Of a DNA stretch of 59,951 nt, positions 38,929 to 48,410 are shown one piece after another (within the stretch, counting starts at the first letter, position 1; every line of letters begins with the position of its first letter). The position numbers and the translations under genes were made by a program. The DNA is taken from positions 502 to 60,452 of the forward strand of contig NZ_DGLD01000008.1 in the NCBI RefSeq assembly GCF_002387245.1, read 5' to 3'. The notes below the pieces were generated by a model, which saw only the letters and a program-made list of their open reading frames with translations, did no database searches and was not told where the DNA came from. This DNA comes from Brevundimonas sp. UBA4553 (GTDB lineage Bacteria > Pseudomonadota > Alphaproteobacteria > Caulobacterales > Caulobacteraceae).

Positions 38929-40059
38929 TCAGCGGTCGCGGGCCGTCGCGATGCGCCACAGGTTCTGCACGATGCTGAAACCGTAACCGATCATGGCGAT
39001 CACCAGCACCCAGCTCAGGACGGCCCCCAGGGTCACGGCGGTCTCTTCCAGTCCGCGCCCCTCCAGACGCAAGGCCCGCAGCAACTCCGTGCCGATCCGG
39101 TCGGCCGGACCGCCCACGACCGGCGCGACCTGTTCGCCCTGGCTCAGCGTGAACCACCAGCCCGCATCGAACAGCCGCCAGGCGATCCAGACGGCCGCGC
39201 CCGCCAGCGGAATCCTCAGCGCCCAAGTGATCCGATCCGCTCCGCCGCGCGCCAGGGCGATGGCGTCCACCGCCATCACGGCCACCACCCAGGCCAGGAT
39301 CACGCCATACAGGCTGGCCCAGATCGGCGCTGCGGCCACCGCCACCTCGCCGCTCCGCAGCGTGAACTGACCCAGGCCCTCGAAACGGATCACGCCCATC
39401 CACCACAGCAGGAAAATCCCGCTGAAGACGATGGACCACAGGACCTCGGCTATGCGCGGCGCCTCGGCGCGCACGCCCCAGACCTTCGCCCCCTTGGGCA
39501 GCCATTCCGCCTTCGCCTTGTCGCTTCCCGCCATGGACGCGCCCCACTTGGCCGGATCAGCCAGACCAAAGGCCGACAGGTCGCGCACCCGCCATTTCGT
39601 CAGCCAGGCGGGCTTGATGCCGTAATGCTCCATGATCGCCCCGGCCAGCGTCAACGCTCCCAGCAGGGTCAGCGCGCCGGAGAAGAAGCCGTGGAAGGCC
39701 TGGCTGATCGCCCGTCCGAAATCGGCTGGCGCGCCCAACACATGGACCAGCAACCCCAGCGCCTGCACCGCCGCAATGACGATCAACCCCGCCTTGGCTC
39801 CGAACAGCCAATAGGGGAACAGCTCGGGTCCGATCAGGCTGTCCGGCCCCTTGCGATAGCGGGCGGCGACGACCAGGGGATGGCCGATCTCGTGCAGGAT
39901 CGCCTCCTTCTCGTCGTCGGTCAGGGCCCGGCCCAGTTCTTCCTCGCGCGCCTCGACGCGGCTCAGGATCAGGTCGCGCAGTTCGGCGACGATGTCCTCG
40001 CGGTCCTCGGTCGGCAGCTGGGCCGCCACGGCCTCCAGATAGCGTTCGATCACGTCCAT
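38929..40059 (-). CDS. PadR-associated membrane protein
   Basis: This 376-aa protein has an N-terminal helical domain (MDVIERYLEAVAAQLPTEDREDIVAELRDLILSRVEAREEELGRALTDDEKEAILHEIGHP), which resembles the HAAS/permease-prefix type domain often paired with PadR regulators. About seven hydrophobic segments follow. I chose ATG 40059 because the conserved domain begins there. Its start lies 24 bp after the PadR stop, so it is almost certainly the PadR target and partner. The transport or sensing role is unknown; no ABC ATPase is adjacent. Confidence 0.75.
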   Translation of the reverse strand: MDVIERYLEAVAAQLPTEDREDIVAELRDLILSRVEAREEELGRALTDDEKEAILHEIGHPLVVAARYRKGPDSLIGPELFPYWLFGAKAGLIVIAAVQALGLLVHVLGAPADFGRAISQAFHGFFSGALTLLGALTLAGAIMEHYGIKPAWLTKWRVRDLSAFGLADPAKWGASMAGSDKAKAEWLPKGAKVWGVRAEAPRIAEVLWSIVFSGIFLLWWMGVIRFEGLGQFTLRSGEVAVAAAPIWASLYGVILAWVVAVMAVDAIALARGGADRITWALRIPLAGAAVWIAWRLFDAGWWFTLSQGEQVAPVVGGPADRIGTELLRALRLEGRGLEETAVTLGAVLSWVLVIAMIGYGFSIVQNLWRIATARDR

Positions 40060-40082
40060 GTCGGTCTTCCTCCCCCGAGCGT

Positions 40083-40406
40083 TCACAGCATTCGATCCAG
40101 CGAGGCGTTGATGCCGCGCCATTCCTCGGTCAGGGCGGCCAGCAGGGTCTCGCCCTGCGGCGACAGGACGTAGAAGCGCTTTTTCCGCTTCTCCTCCTCG
40201 CGCCATTCACTGGTCAGCAGCCCCTGCCCCTCCAGACGCCGCAGCAGCGGATAGAGGGTGGATTCCTCCATCTCCAGGCCGTCCGCCGCCAGGGCCTGAC
40301 GCAGGGTGTAGCCGTAGCGCTCGGTCCGCAGGCAGGCGAGCACCGCCAGCACCAGCGACCCTCGCCGCAGCTCCAGCCGCATCGCCTCGAACACCGCCTT
40401 GTCCAC
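40083..40406 (-). CDS. PadR family transcriptional regulator
   Basis: This 107-aa winged-helix protein has the PadR N-terminal domain: LELRRGSLVLAVLACLRTERYGYTLRQAL, then MEESTLYPLLRRLEGQGLLTSEW, the recognition region, and the basic wing REEEKRKKRFYVLSPQGETLL. I prefer GTG 40406 because GAGGCGAGG precedes it; ATG 40433 has no ribosome-binding site. A TTGACA promoter with an overlapping palindrome lies upstream, which suggests autorepression. The following gene encodes a membrane protein with a HAAS-like domain, the usual PadR partner. Confidence 0.88.
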   Translation of the reverse strand: MDKAVFEAMRLELRRGSLVLAVLACLRTERYGYTLRQALAADGLEMEESTLYPLLRRLEGQGLLTSEWREEEKRKKRFYVLSPQGETLLAALTEEWRGINASLDRML

Positions 40407-40445
40407 GCCGCCTCGCCTCACCTGTCGCCACATAGTGTGTGACGC

Positions 40446-40479
40446 ACAGTGTATGGAACACACTGTACGAGACTGTCAA
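40446..40479 (-). promoter_or_regulatory. PadR operon promoter with overlapping operator
   Basis: On the minus strand TTGACA (40479-40474) is followed after 18 bases by CATACA (40455-40450), a sigma70-like promoter for padR. An inverted repeat ACAGTGT-N7-ACACTGT (40446-40466) covers the -10 hexamer and part of the spacer, where a repressor would block polymerase. Confidence 0.6.
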
Positions 40480-40489
40480 TTCTATTCGT

Positions 40490-40506
40490 CCTGACACACT
40501 GTCAGG
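40490..40506. promoter_or_regulatory. Second palindrome upstream of padR
   Basis: CCTGACA and TGTCAGG are exact inverted copies around CAC, ending just upstream of the padR -35 hexamer. It shares the ACA-CACTGT word with the promoter operator, so it may be a second PadR site. The remainder of the 40407-40787 gap shows no gene. Confidence 0.4.
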
Positions 40507-40695
40507 ACCACTTAGCGCCCGCTCAAAACCACTCAGGAACAAGCGCAAGCTGAGACCGACCCTCAGCAGCTTGCCCCTGAGGCCATCGGGAACGGCTGCG
40601 TTGAGCCAGTGGTGAACATTGGCTGGCAGCCCCGTTTCGGACCCTCGACATGCCGACCGCGCCAGTGGGGCTCGGATTCGTCCGATCAAGGTTTT

Positions 40696-40709
40696 TGACA
40701 CCGGTATCA
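40696..40709. promoter_or_regulatory. LacI/GntR-like operator, site A
   Basis: The near-perfect palindrome TGACACC-GGTATCA lies 79 bp before the start of the 1268-aa LamG protein gene. A closely similar sequence occurs in the receptor/MFS divergent region at 51630, which suggests common control of the glycan locus. Confidence 0.5.
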
Positions 40710-40787
40710 GGTCGTGATCTGAACAGGCGGGACCCAGGTCGCAAACACATGATCCAGCGCGGCAGACGCAGGACGTGGGAGGACATC

Positions 40788-43700
40788 ATGAGACTGAGCA
40801 CCCTGTTGATGGCGAGCGCGGCCCTGTGCGCGCCTCTCTTCTCCGGCGCGGCGCGGGCGGACGACGGACTGCTGTTCCACCTCTCCGCCGACCGGAGCCT
40901 GAAGGCGGACGTCGCCGGCGGACAGGCCGAGCCGACCTTTGTCGACAAGGTCGCCATAGTGTCCGAGGGCGGGCGCTCGGGCGGCTATCTTCAGGCGCAG
41001 GACGATCAGGTGCTGGCCTGGTCCGCGCCCGGCAATATCCAGGCCCAGCGCGGCGCCCTCTCCTTCTTCTGGCGTTCCCGTTATCCGGTGGGACAGAACC
41101 AGTTCCCGCTGTTCCGCGTCAGCTACGCCAACCATTCCAGCTGGGACATGACCTTCCTGCGCATCGACTGGAATGGTCACGGCTTCGACGCCTTCGTCAC
41201 CGACGCCAACTTGGCGCGAGTGCGCGTCTCGTGGGAAATGCCCCAGACGCCCGCGTCCGACCAATGGACCCACATCGCCTTCACCTGGGACGAGACCACC
41301 GGCGTCAAACTCTATGTCGACGGCCGGCTGGTCGCACGGAAGGATCAGCCCGCCCTGCTGGATGCGGGACTGGACCAGTTCGGACCGCACAGCCGCATCA
41401 TCAGCCCCATCCAGGTGCAGAGCCGCTACAACTTCCTGCGTGGCGGCGATCTGGACGAGATCCGCATCTACGATCATGCGCTGGACGACGCGGCTGCAGC
41501 CGCCCTGGCCGAAAACCGGGAGCCGACGCCCGCGACGGCCGCGATCGACTGGCGGCCGACCTGGAACCGCCGCCATGGCTTCGACGGCGCGCCGCCGCCC
41601 TATCTGGCGGACGCGAGCACGCGCATCCGCCGTGTCGAATTCACCGACCAGCGCGATGTCGCCCAACGCATGTGGAAGGGCAACGACGGCATCCGCGAGA
41701 CCACCTGGCCCGGCGTTTACAACCGCTCGCGTCTCGAGGGGCGGCATGACTATTTCACCCTGCCTGACTGGAACGTCTATTCGATGGGCGGCAAGGCGGG
41801 GACATGGTTCCTGCCCGACGAGCCCTGGAACCAGATCGAGATCCAGGGCGCGGCCTATGGCCGACTGTCGGTCCTGACGGACGGAACGGTTCCCGCGGGA
41901 TCGGCCCAGGTGACGGATGAGGGCGAGTTGCTGGCCCGGCGACGTCAGGGGGCGGAGCGGACCACCACCCGCCTCTCGGTCGAACGCACAGGCGGCGCCG
42001 TCCGCTTCGTCAACGAGGCCCAGGAAACCCCGATCGAAGAGATCGGCGCCTATCGCGTCTCGCCCGGCGCCGCGCCCGCCGGGATCGGCCGTTTCGACTT
42101 CACCATCCGCGCCGACGTCGATCCGAACTACACGACGGTCAAAGACGCGACCGATTTCATCGCCGGCCGCTATCCGGCTGAGGAGCAGACCATCGTCGCC
42201 GCCCTGCCCGGCGGGGCTCCGACCTTGCCGCGCACGCGCCGATCTGGCGATGCGCGGCCCATCGTTCATGTCGTCATCCCTCAGGACTTCCGCACCCAGG
42301 CGCCGGGTTTGCCGCTCAGCCGGGGCGGACCCGTGTTCGGCTACGAGAATTTCGGCGGACTGGACGGAATCGAACTGACCTTGCCGGCGTTGGACATCGC
42401 CCCCACGCGCGACGGCCTGATCCCGCTGAACATCCGCATCAAGGATCCGCTGACGCCGACCCGCGACCTGATGGACGTCAATGTCTCGGTCAAGCCGGGC
42501 GAGGCGCGCACCCTCTGGCTGGACACGCGCGACCGGATCCTGCCGTCAGGCAAGGGGATCTATTTCACCGTCGTCTCGGCGGACCCGGCCTTCGGCGCGG
42601 ACAGTCTGGACGGCGCAAAGGTCGCCCTGGTGTTCAAGAGCCGCGAGGAGGCGCGGATCGAGCACGAGCAGGACCGGTTCGAACAGGTGCGCGACAACTA
42701 CGGCTTCCTGGTCGAGGAACGCCAGAACACCCGCGAACTGGGATTGTTCAACCGCTTCTATGAAGATCTGACGGACCTGTTGCGGGTCAATCCCGGACAT
42801 CCGGGCGGCGTGCGCTACTGGGCGGAATGGAACCCGCAGCAGCCCCTGCCGCCTGTCGCGCTGGAGCCGGCGCCCGAGGGCGTTCCGGCCTGGGCCTGGG
42901 GCCAGACCCAGGCGCTGAAACAGGCGGCCGACTTCGTGAACTGGTGGATCGACAACCGTCAGGTCGAGGGCGAGTTCGGCGGCGGTCTTTCCGACGACAC
43001 AGACCTGACGAACCAGTGGCCCGGCCTGGCCCTGATGGGGGTCGAACCCGACAAGCTGAACGCCTCTCTCAGCGCCATGATCGACGCCATCTACCGCAAC
43101 GGCATGTTCACCAGGGGTCTCGGGACCATCGTGACTGACGAGCTCCATGTCTATGAGGAGGGCGTCAACGCCATCAGCCAGTCAGCCTATATGAATCCCG
43201 GCGACCCCCTGACGCTGGAACGGCTGATGGAGACGGCGATCCGCTATCAGGATCTGACGGCCGTCAATCCGCAGGGTAACCGACTGCTGGTCAGCAACTA
43301 TTTCAGCGGCGATCACGTGGTCACCGAGACGCCGTGGCAATGGTCCAAGCCCTATTCCTACATGATCTTCCATCCCGGCATCCTGCTGGTGGACTGGAAC
43401 GGGTCGCCGGAGTTGAAACGGCTTCTGCTGGAACTGGCCGATGGCTATCTGGCTCACGGCAAGCAGGACGCCCAGGGCCTGTGGACCTATCCGACCGAGA
43501 TCAACTGGCCCGACGGCGCGACGCGCGGCGGCGCCAGCCCGCAACAGACGAATCTGCTGATGTGGGCGGCCTGGCGCTGGACGGGGGATGACCGCTATCT
43601 GCGCCCCATCGAACAGGTTCTGCGCAGCGGCGGCGCCGGATCCCTGGCCGGGATCATCACTTCGGACATTCCGACCGCGCTGAACCGCCCCGAACTGGCC

Positions 43701-44594
43701 GAGGCCTGGATCGCCGCCGCCCGCTCGCCGAACGCCGCGCCGCTTGCGCTGCACGGCGCCTGGGCCGCGACCGGCGACAAGACCTATCTGGAGCGGCTCT
43801 ACGACGGCCTGCGCAGGGACGCCGGGTTCCGAATGCCTATGATGACCGAGGATCACTGGTGGGTGGACCGGGTCGAAATCCCTACCGTGGAGCTGCAGCG
43901 TCAACGGCTGGGCGGCGTCGCCCTGTGGCGCAACGCCATCGTGCCCGGCCATCTGATCGGCTGGCGGTTCGATCAGGAAGCGGACGCCGGGAAGCTGGCC
44001 GTGCTGGTGCGCGAGCCCAGCCCGACCGGTTTCCGCATCCTCGCCCACAATCTGTCGGACGCGCCCATCCACGCCGTCCTGACCGGAGCGGGCGTTTCGA
44101 CAGGATCCTGGACGATGCGTCAGGGCGTTGATGCGGACGGAGACGACCACGCCGATGCCTCCTCGTCGCCGCGCGCCTTTGATTTCGGTCGCGACCAGAC
44201 GCTGGACCTGACCTTCGCGCCCGGCGTCACGACCGTCGTTGATCTCAAACTGGACGGTCCCGAGGTCGATATCCTTGCGCGCCCCGACCTGGCGATAGGA
44301 TCACATGAGATGAGGTGGCGCGGCGATATTCTGGAAGTCGCTGTCCATTCGCTTGGCTCGATCGGCGCGCCCGAAGCGCAACTGCAACTGGTGGGGGCCG
44401 ACAATGAAATCCTGGCTCAAACTGTGATAGCGCCCCTCGAAGCGCCGAACGACCTGCGCCCGCGAACGACGACAGCCCTCCTTCGTGTGGCGCCCGGAGC
44501 CGATACGGCCGGTGCGAGAGTCCGGGTCCTTTCGACGGTGAAGGAGATATCGAGCGCCAACAACGAAGTGATTGCGCCGGGACGCAGGCGATAG
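40788..44594 (+). CDS. Large exported LamG-domain protein of unknown catalytic family
   Basis: This 1268-aa protein has a signal peptide (MRLSTLLMASAALCAPLFSGAARA-DD). Residues about 25-245 are a LamG/ConA-like domain (LSFFWRSRYPVGQNQFPLF, WTHIAFTWDETTGVKLYVDGRL, LDEIRIYDHAL). A beta-rich region follows to about 640. The segment from about 690 to 1090 is helical and Trp/Asp/Glu-rich (FVNWWIDNRQVEGEFGGGLSDDTDLTNQW, SDIPTALNRPELAEAWI), suggesting an alpha/alpha-barrel of the glycan-hydrolase or lyase kind. A beta C-terminal region ends the protein. I cannot assign a CAZy family. Its place in a glycan locus and the conserved acidic stretch suggest a polysaccharide-active enzyme. Confidence 0.8.
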   Translation: MRLSTLLMASAALCAPLFSGAARADDGLLFHLSADRSLKADVAGGQAEPTFVDKVAIVSEGGRSGGYLQAQDDQVLAWSAPGNIQAQRGALSFFWRSRYPVGQNQFPLFRVSYANHSSWDMTFLRIDWNGHGFDAFVTDANLARVRVSWEMPQTPASDQWTHIAFTWDETTGVKLYVDGRLVARKDQPALLDAGLDQFGPHSRIISPIQVQSRYNFLRGGDLDEIRIYDHALDDAAAAALAENREPTPATAAIDWRPTWNRRHGFDGAPPPYLADASTRIRRVEFTDQRDVAQRMWKGNDGIRETTWPGVYNRSRLEGRHDYFTLPDWNVYSMGGKAGTWFLPDEPWNQIEIQGAAYGRLSVLTDGTVPAGSAQVTDEGELLARRRQGAERTTTRLSVERTGGAVRFVNEAQETPIEEIGAYRVSPGAAPAGIGRFDFTIRADVDPNYTTVKDATDFIAGRYPAEEQTIVAALPGGAPTLPRTRRSGDARPIVHVVIPQDFRTQAPGLPLSRGGPVFGYENFGGLDGIELTLPALDIAPTRDGLIPLNIRIKDPLTPTRDLMDVNVSVKPGEARTLWLDTRDRILPSGKGIYFTVVSADPAFGADSLDGAKVALVFKSREEARIEHEQDRFEQVRDNYGFLVEERQNTRELGLFNRFYEDLTDLLRVNPGHPGGVRYWAEWNPQQPLPPVALEPAPEGVPAWAWGQTQALKQAADFVNWWIDNRQVEGEFGGGLSDDTDLTNQWPGLALMGVEPDKLNASLSAMIDAIYRNGMFTRGLGTIVTDELHVYEEGVNAISQSAYMNPGDPLTLERLMETAIRYQDLTAVNPQGNRLLVSNYFSGDHVVTETPWQWSKPYSYMIFHPGILLVDWNGSPELKRLLLELADGYLAHGKQDAQGLWTYPTEINWPDGATRGGASPQQTNLLMWAAWRWTGDDRYLRPIEQVLRSGGAGSLAGIITSDIPTALNRPELAEAWIAAARSPNAAPLALHGAWAATGDKTYLERLYDGLRRDAGFRMPMMTEDHWWVDRVEIPTVELQRQRLGGVALWRNAIVPGHLIGWRFDQEADAGKLAVLVREPSPTGFRILAHNLSDAPIHAVLTGAGVSTGSWTMRQGVDADGDDHADASSSPRAFDFGRDQTLDLTFAPGVTTVVDLKLDGPEVDILARPDLAIGSHEMRWRGDILEVAVHSLGSIGAPEAQLQLVGADNEILAQTVIAPLEAPNDLRPRTTTALLRVAPGADTAGARVRVLSTVKEISSANNEVIAPGRRR

Positions 44595-44732
44595 GGGACC
44601 GCGTCCAGACCCCTGCTGCGCATCACCGGCGAAGTTCCAGAAAAGCCCTGCCCCGCCGAGACGCAAACGGTCCAGCGGCCGGCGCGAGGGCGATCATCAG
44701 CTCATCATTTAAATCAGGCGCTGAGCCCGCGG

Positions 44733-46190
44733 TCAGTTGGGGCGCCCCGGCACGACCGCCAAAGCATAGGCTGGCTCGGCGGCCCCGATCGGCGCGGGGA
44801 CGTCCGGAGGAACCAGCCGGGCACTGCCCTCAAGGCCACGTCCGCTCACGTTATCGCTGGCGAGGCGCGGCCCGCTGTAAACGCTGACGTCGATGTTCGA
44901 GAGCTCAACGTTTTTCATGTTCGCCAGTGTGATGCCGCGACCCGCCGTGCCGCTGACATCACGCAGGACAAAGCCGTCCAGCGGCTTGTCGGGGTGGATT
45001 TGCACCGCTTCGACAAGCACGGGGACATCGACGACCTTGATCCGTTCAAACAGGAAGTTACGGATCGTGGGAATGCCTTCCAGCCCAGGAACAGGAAACT
45101 GATCCTGTTTGCCGCCTTCCAGGATATTGATGCGCAGGAAGCCGTAGCCCGTATTCCTCACCTCGAGGTCGCGCATGGCTATGTCTTCGATGAAGGCGCC
45201 GCGGCCCGGACGGCTCTTGATATAGATGGCGAAGGTATGGGCCGCTTCGCACAGGCATCGCTCGACCAGCACGCGCCTGACGCCGGCGGAGGTTTCTGAT
45301 CCGATGCCGATGCAGGCCCAGCGACGGTCGATGAAGACACAGTCGGTGATGGTGACATCTTCGGTTGGCCGATCGATCACAAAGCCTTCCATGCCGCGTC
45401 CCGATTTCAGCGAAATGCAATCGTCCACGGTGTCAAAGCGGCATTGATCTATAATGACGCGTCGGCAGGAATCGACGTCGATCCCGTCAGCCCGACCATT
45501 CACCATCAGGCCTCGAAAGATCACATCGTCACAATAGACCGGATGGATCGACCACTGGTCGTTCTGTTGCGTGAACAGGTCAGAGACGGTCAGGCCCTTC
45601 ACGTCCACAAACTCCAGAAGGCAAGGGTGACGCAGGCCTGTTGAAGCCTCGATCCGGCGCTCGATCGCGTCGGACGCCAGGATGCGCCCCTTGCCCGTCA
45701 GGATGATGTTGGTTTCACCCTGGGCCGAAATCAGTCCGATGTAGCCTGGCGTCCACTTGCCTTCCCAACGGACCTGAGTGACCGGATAATCAGTGATGTC
45801 GGGCGATCCCTGAAGCGTGGCGCCGTCCTCGATCCGCAAGACAGTGTTCGAGCCGAGGCGAATCGCGCCGATGAGATAGACGCCGGGGCTGATGATCACC
45901 TCGCCGCCCCCAAGGACGGCGACCCGATCCAGCGCCGCCTGCAGGGCCGCCGTGTCCTTGACCACTCCGTTTCCGACAGCGCCGAAAGCGCGTGGGTCCA
46001 GCTTCAGCCCGTTGCTGGGTTGCGGTGTTGCAGCGGGCAAGGTCGGGACCGCTGGGCCCCCCGCCACGCTTGGGACAGGGATGATTGACGGCGGCGGACG
46101 ATGCGCGGCGGCGGTCGTCGTCGAGGCGGCGACCAGCCCCGCGACGCCGGAGCCCGCCAGAAAGCGGCGTCGGCTGGAGGAGAGCGTCAT
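44733..46190 (-). CDS. GH28-like glycoside hydrolase, Tat-exported
   Basis: This 485-aa protein has a twin-arginine signal (SRRRFLAGSG). It forms a right-handed beta-helix of the polygalacturonase type: FGAVGNGVVKDTAALQAALD near residue 70, then NGRADGIDVDSC (Asp235) and DTVDDCISLKSG (Asp256/257), which keep the three catalytic Asp of GH28. The G-H-G motif is replaced by RRW (289-291), and the R-I-K motif reads YIK (323-325). It therefore probably cleaves a uronic-acid-containing polymer, but not simple polygalacturonan in the usual way. I chose ATG 46190, preceded by GGAG. It is 42 bp downstream of the esterase gene in one operon. Confidence 0.82.
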   Translation of the reverse strand: MTLSSSRRRFLAGSGVAGLVAASTTTAAAHRPPPSIIPVPSVAGGPAVPTLPAATPQPSNGLKLDPRAFGAVGNGVVKDTAALQAALDRVAVLGGGEVIISPGVYLIGAIRLGSNTVLRIEDGATLQGSPDITDYPVTQVRWEGKWTPGYIGLISAQGETNIILTGKGRILASDAIERRIEASTGLRHPCLLEFVDVKGLTVSDLFTQQNDQWSIHPVYCDDVIFRGLMVNGRADGIDVDSCRRVIIDQCRFDTVDDCISLKSGRGMEGFVIDRPTEDVTITDCVFIDRRWACIGIGSETSAGVRRVLVERCLCEAAHTFAIYIKSRPGRGAFIEDIAMRDLEVRNTGYGFLRINILEGGKQDQFPVPGLEGIPTIRNFLFERIKVVDVPVLVEAVQIHPDKPLDGFVLRDVSGTAGRGITLANMKNVELSNIDVSVYSGPRLASDNVSGRGLEGSARLVPPDVPAPIGAAEPAYALAVVPGRPN

Positions 46191-46232
46191 CGAATACTCC
46201 ATAGCGAGAGTGCAGGCTGGGTGTTGTCGGCC

Positions 46233-48410
46233 TCAGGGCCGATAGGCGGCCGCTTGGCTGCGGTCGAACAGGGACGGTGAAAGCACGACGCTTGGCCGTC
46301 CGAACAGCGCCTGCCGACGGGCGGCGCCTAGCGCTTGACCGCGACTGTCGACCGGCGACGAGACGACGACCGAGCCAGGCGGCATGGCCGCGACCAGGTC
46401 CGGCAGATCGTAGTGCTTGAGAACGCCTGGCAGATTGACCTCGGGGGTATCGAGGCTGACAGGCGCGTCCACGATGTCCCGGTAGCTGGCCAAGGCTTCG
46501 TCCAGAAATATCCGCTGCACCCTGGGGTCAAGGACCCCGGCCTGGAGAGCGACCGGCCCCATGATCCCGGATCCGTGCAGAGCAATGCGGCTGGCGTCGA
46601 CCGACGGCTGGGCGACCAGCCAGTTGATCGCCTGAACAGCATCGTCCATCCGCATGCCGGGCACCGTCTTGCCTACCAGAAGGGCGCGCAATGACAGCAG
46701 GCCCCAGTCGCCGACAAGGGCGGACTTCACCTCTTCAGTTCCGCCCCATCCACGAGGACGCAGGGCGAAGACGTTCCATCCGCGCTCGGCGTACTGGTCT
46801 ATCAGGCCTCCAGCCTGACGCAGCGCCTCGGGCGACTCGTCGGTCAGGAGGACCAAGGCGGGCCGCGAGGCCCCTTCATGACGGGCGTAGAAGCCGTCCA
46901 GGATGACACCGGGCTCGCTGCTTATGCGCAGGGCGTCGATCCGGTAGCCTTGGCGCTGGTCACGCTGGAAGAAGGCAACGCTCGGCGCAGGGGCGCCGGG
47001 GGCGGCGGTCACACGCGCGACGTCGCGAATCCGTCTGGCCAGTTCGGCGCGCGCCTCCGGGCCGGTTCCGCCGGCAGGAAGCGCAGGGGGGCGCAGACGA
47101 TCCGCGCGCTGGCGGCTGAGCGTCTGCACCGTCTGAGCCTCGAAAGCGGTCGAGACTTGACCGGTACTGGTGACGAGCAGGTCTTCCGGCGCGGGAATCC
47201 GGACCTCATCCATCACGACCGGCGCTTCGTCTCCGTTGAGGGTCTTCAGGAAAAAGCCGATGATCTGGGGGGCGACAGGAGCAAGCGCTCCGTGGCCGCC
47301 GGGACCGACGATCCACTGGACCTGGTCCTCCGCGCCGAACAGGCGGTAGAAACGGCGCGCATCTTCGTAGGCGGCTTCGGCTCCCCCAAGGGGGAAGCTG
47401 TCGTCATGCGTAGAGACAATGGCGAAGGGGCGTGGAGCCGCGGCCAGCACCCAGTCAGTGACGTTGTAGCCCCTCGCAATAAAGTCTGGCAGCGATTGCT
47501 CGGCTTCCTGCGGCCCATAGGTCGGAATCATGTGTTCGAAGTCGCTGATGTAGCAGCCGGCGGCGGCAGCCTTCACCCGCGGATCCAGGGCGGCCAGATA
47601 GGCGCTGACCATGCCGCCGCCCGAGCAGCCCAAAGTTCCAAGGCGCGTGGCGTCGACATCCGGTCGAGATGAAAGATAATCGAGGCCCCGCATGGCGTCC
47701 CAGACGAAGTAGCGGGCGGGATTGTCGCCGATCGGCAGGGTTTGCTGGAACGCCAAGGTGTGTTCGCCAGTCGCCCCTCCGGCTCGCGCTACGCCGCGAT
47801 CGGGGTCGAAGGTCTGGAGCCGTTCGCCGTGCCCGAGCACGTCGTAGAACATGACCACCACGCCGCGCCTGGCCAGTTGGGCCGCGATCTGCGCTTGGAC
47901 GCCGCCTCGCACCTTGCCGTCGGCGCTGTGACCAGGCGTCAGGAGCACGGCGGGATGAGCGCCGGGCGTTGCAGGCACATAGACGTTGGCGGTCAGATAG
48001 AAGCCGGGCTGGCTTTCCAAGATCACGCGTTCGAGGCTGAAGCCGTCGAGCGAGATGGCGCCAACCGTTCGCGCCCGCAGCGGGGTGCGCGCCTCCGGCA
48101 GTCCGCCCATCAGGCGAACGGCGTCGAGCCGGAAGCTCGCCTGGTAGGCCTCGGCCTGCCGCTGGTCGGAGATGGCGTCAACGCGCGCGCGTCTGTGATC
48201 AAGGTGCGCCATGGCGATGGCGTCGAGGTAGTCAGTCAGGGCCTCGCGGTTATCCGCGCGAGGCGTCCAATTCCGCTGAGAAGGTCGCTGACCGCCCTCG
48301 CTTCGGGTTGGGTGCGAAGCCGTCATCGGAACCTGCGCCATGGCCTGTACGGCCGTGGCCAGCACGAACCAGGATGCAACGCCCGCCAAGGCGCAACGGC
48401 GTGAAGACAT
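46233..48410 (-). CDS. Tandem alpha/beta-hydrolase esterase (acetyl xylan esterase-like)
   Basis: This 725-aa protein has a signal peptide (ending AMAQ). The N-terminal alpha/beta-hydrolase (about residues 85-400) has the nucleophile elbow LGCSGGG, an Asp in STHDDSFPLGGAEAA and a His in GPGGHGAL, which make a full Ser-Asp-His triad. The second, C-terminal hydrolase-like domain (about 480-725) keeps the elbow HGSGIMG and an Asp (SPVDSRG), but I see no His after them, so it may be inactive. It probably removes acetyl or methyl esters from the polysaccharide. ATG 48410 has GGGAGG upstream. It heads the operon with the GH28-like gene. Confidence 0.8.
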   Translation of the reverse strand: MSSRRCALAGVASWFVLATAVQAMAQVPMTASHPTRSEGGQRPSQRNWTPRADNREALTDYLDAIAMAHLDHRRARVDAISDQRQAEAYQASFRLDAVRLMGGLPEARTPLRARTVGAISLDGFSLERVILESQPGFYLTANVYVPATPGAHPAVLLTPGHSADGKVRGGVQAQIAAQLARRGVVVMFYDVLGHGERLQTFDPDRGVARAGGATGEHTLAFQQTLPIGDNPARYFVWDAMRGLDYLSSRPDVDATRLGTLGCSGGGMVSAYLAALDPRVKAAAAGCYISDFEHMIPTYGPQEAEQSLPDFIARGYNVTDWVLAAAPRPFAIVSTHDDSFPLGGAEAAYEDARRFYRLFGAEDQVQWIVGPGGHGALAPVAPQIIGFFLKTLNGDEAPVVMDEVRIPAPEDLLVTSTGQVSTAFEAQTVQTLSRQRADRLRPPALPAGGTGPEARAELARRIRDVARVTAAPGAPAPSVAFFQRDQRQGYRIDALRISSEPGVILDGFYARHEGASRPALVLLTDESPEALRQAGGLIDQYAERGWNVFALRPRGWGGTEEVKSALVGDWGLLSLRALLVGKTVPGMRMDDAVQAINWLVAQPSVDASRIALHGSGIMGPVALQAGVLDPRVQRIFLDEALASYRDIVDAPVSLDTPEVNLPGVLKHYDLPDLVAAMPPGSVVVSSPVDSRGQALGAARRQALFGRPSVVLSPSLFDRSQAAAYRP

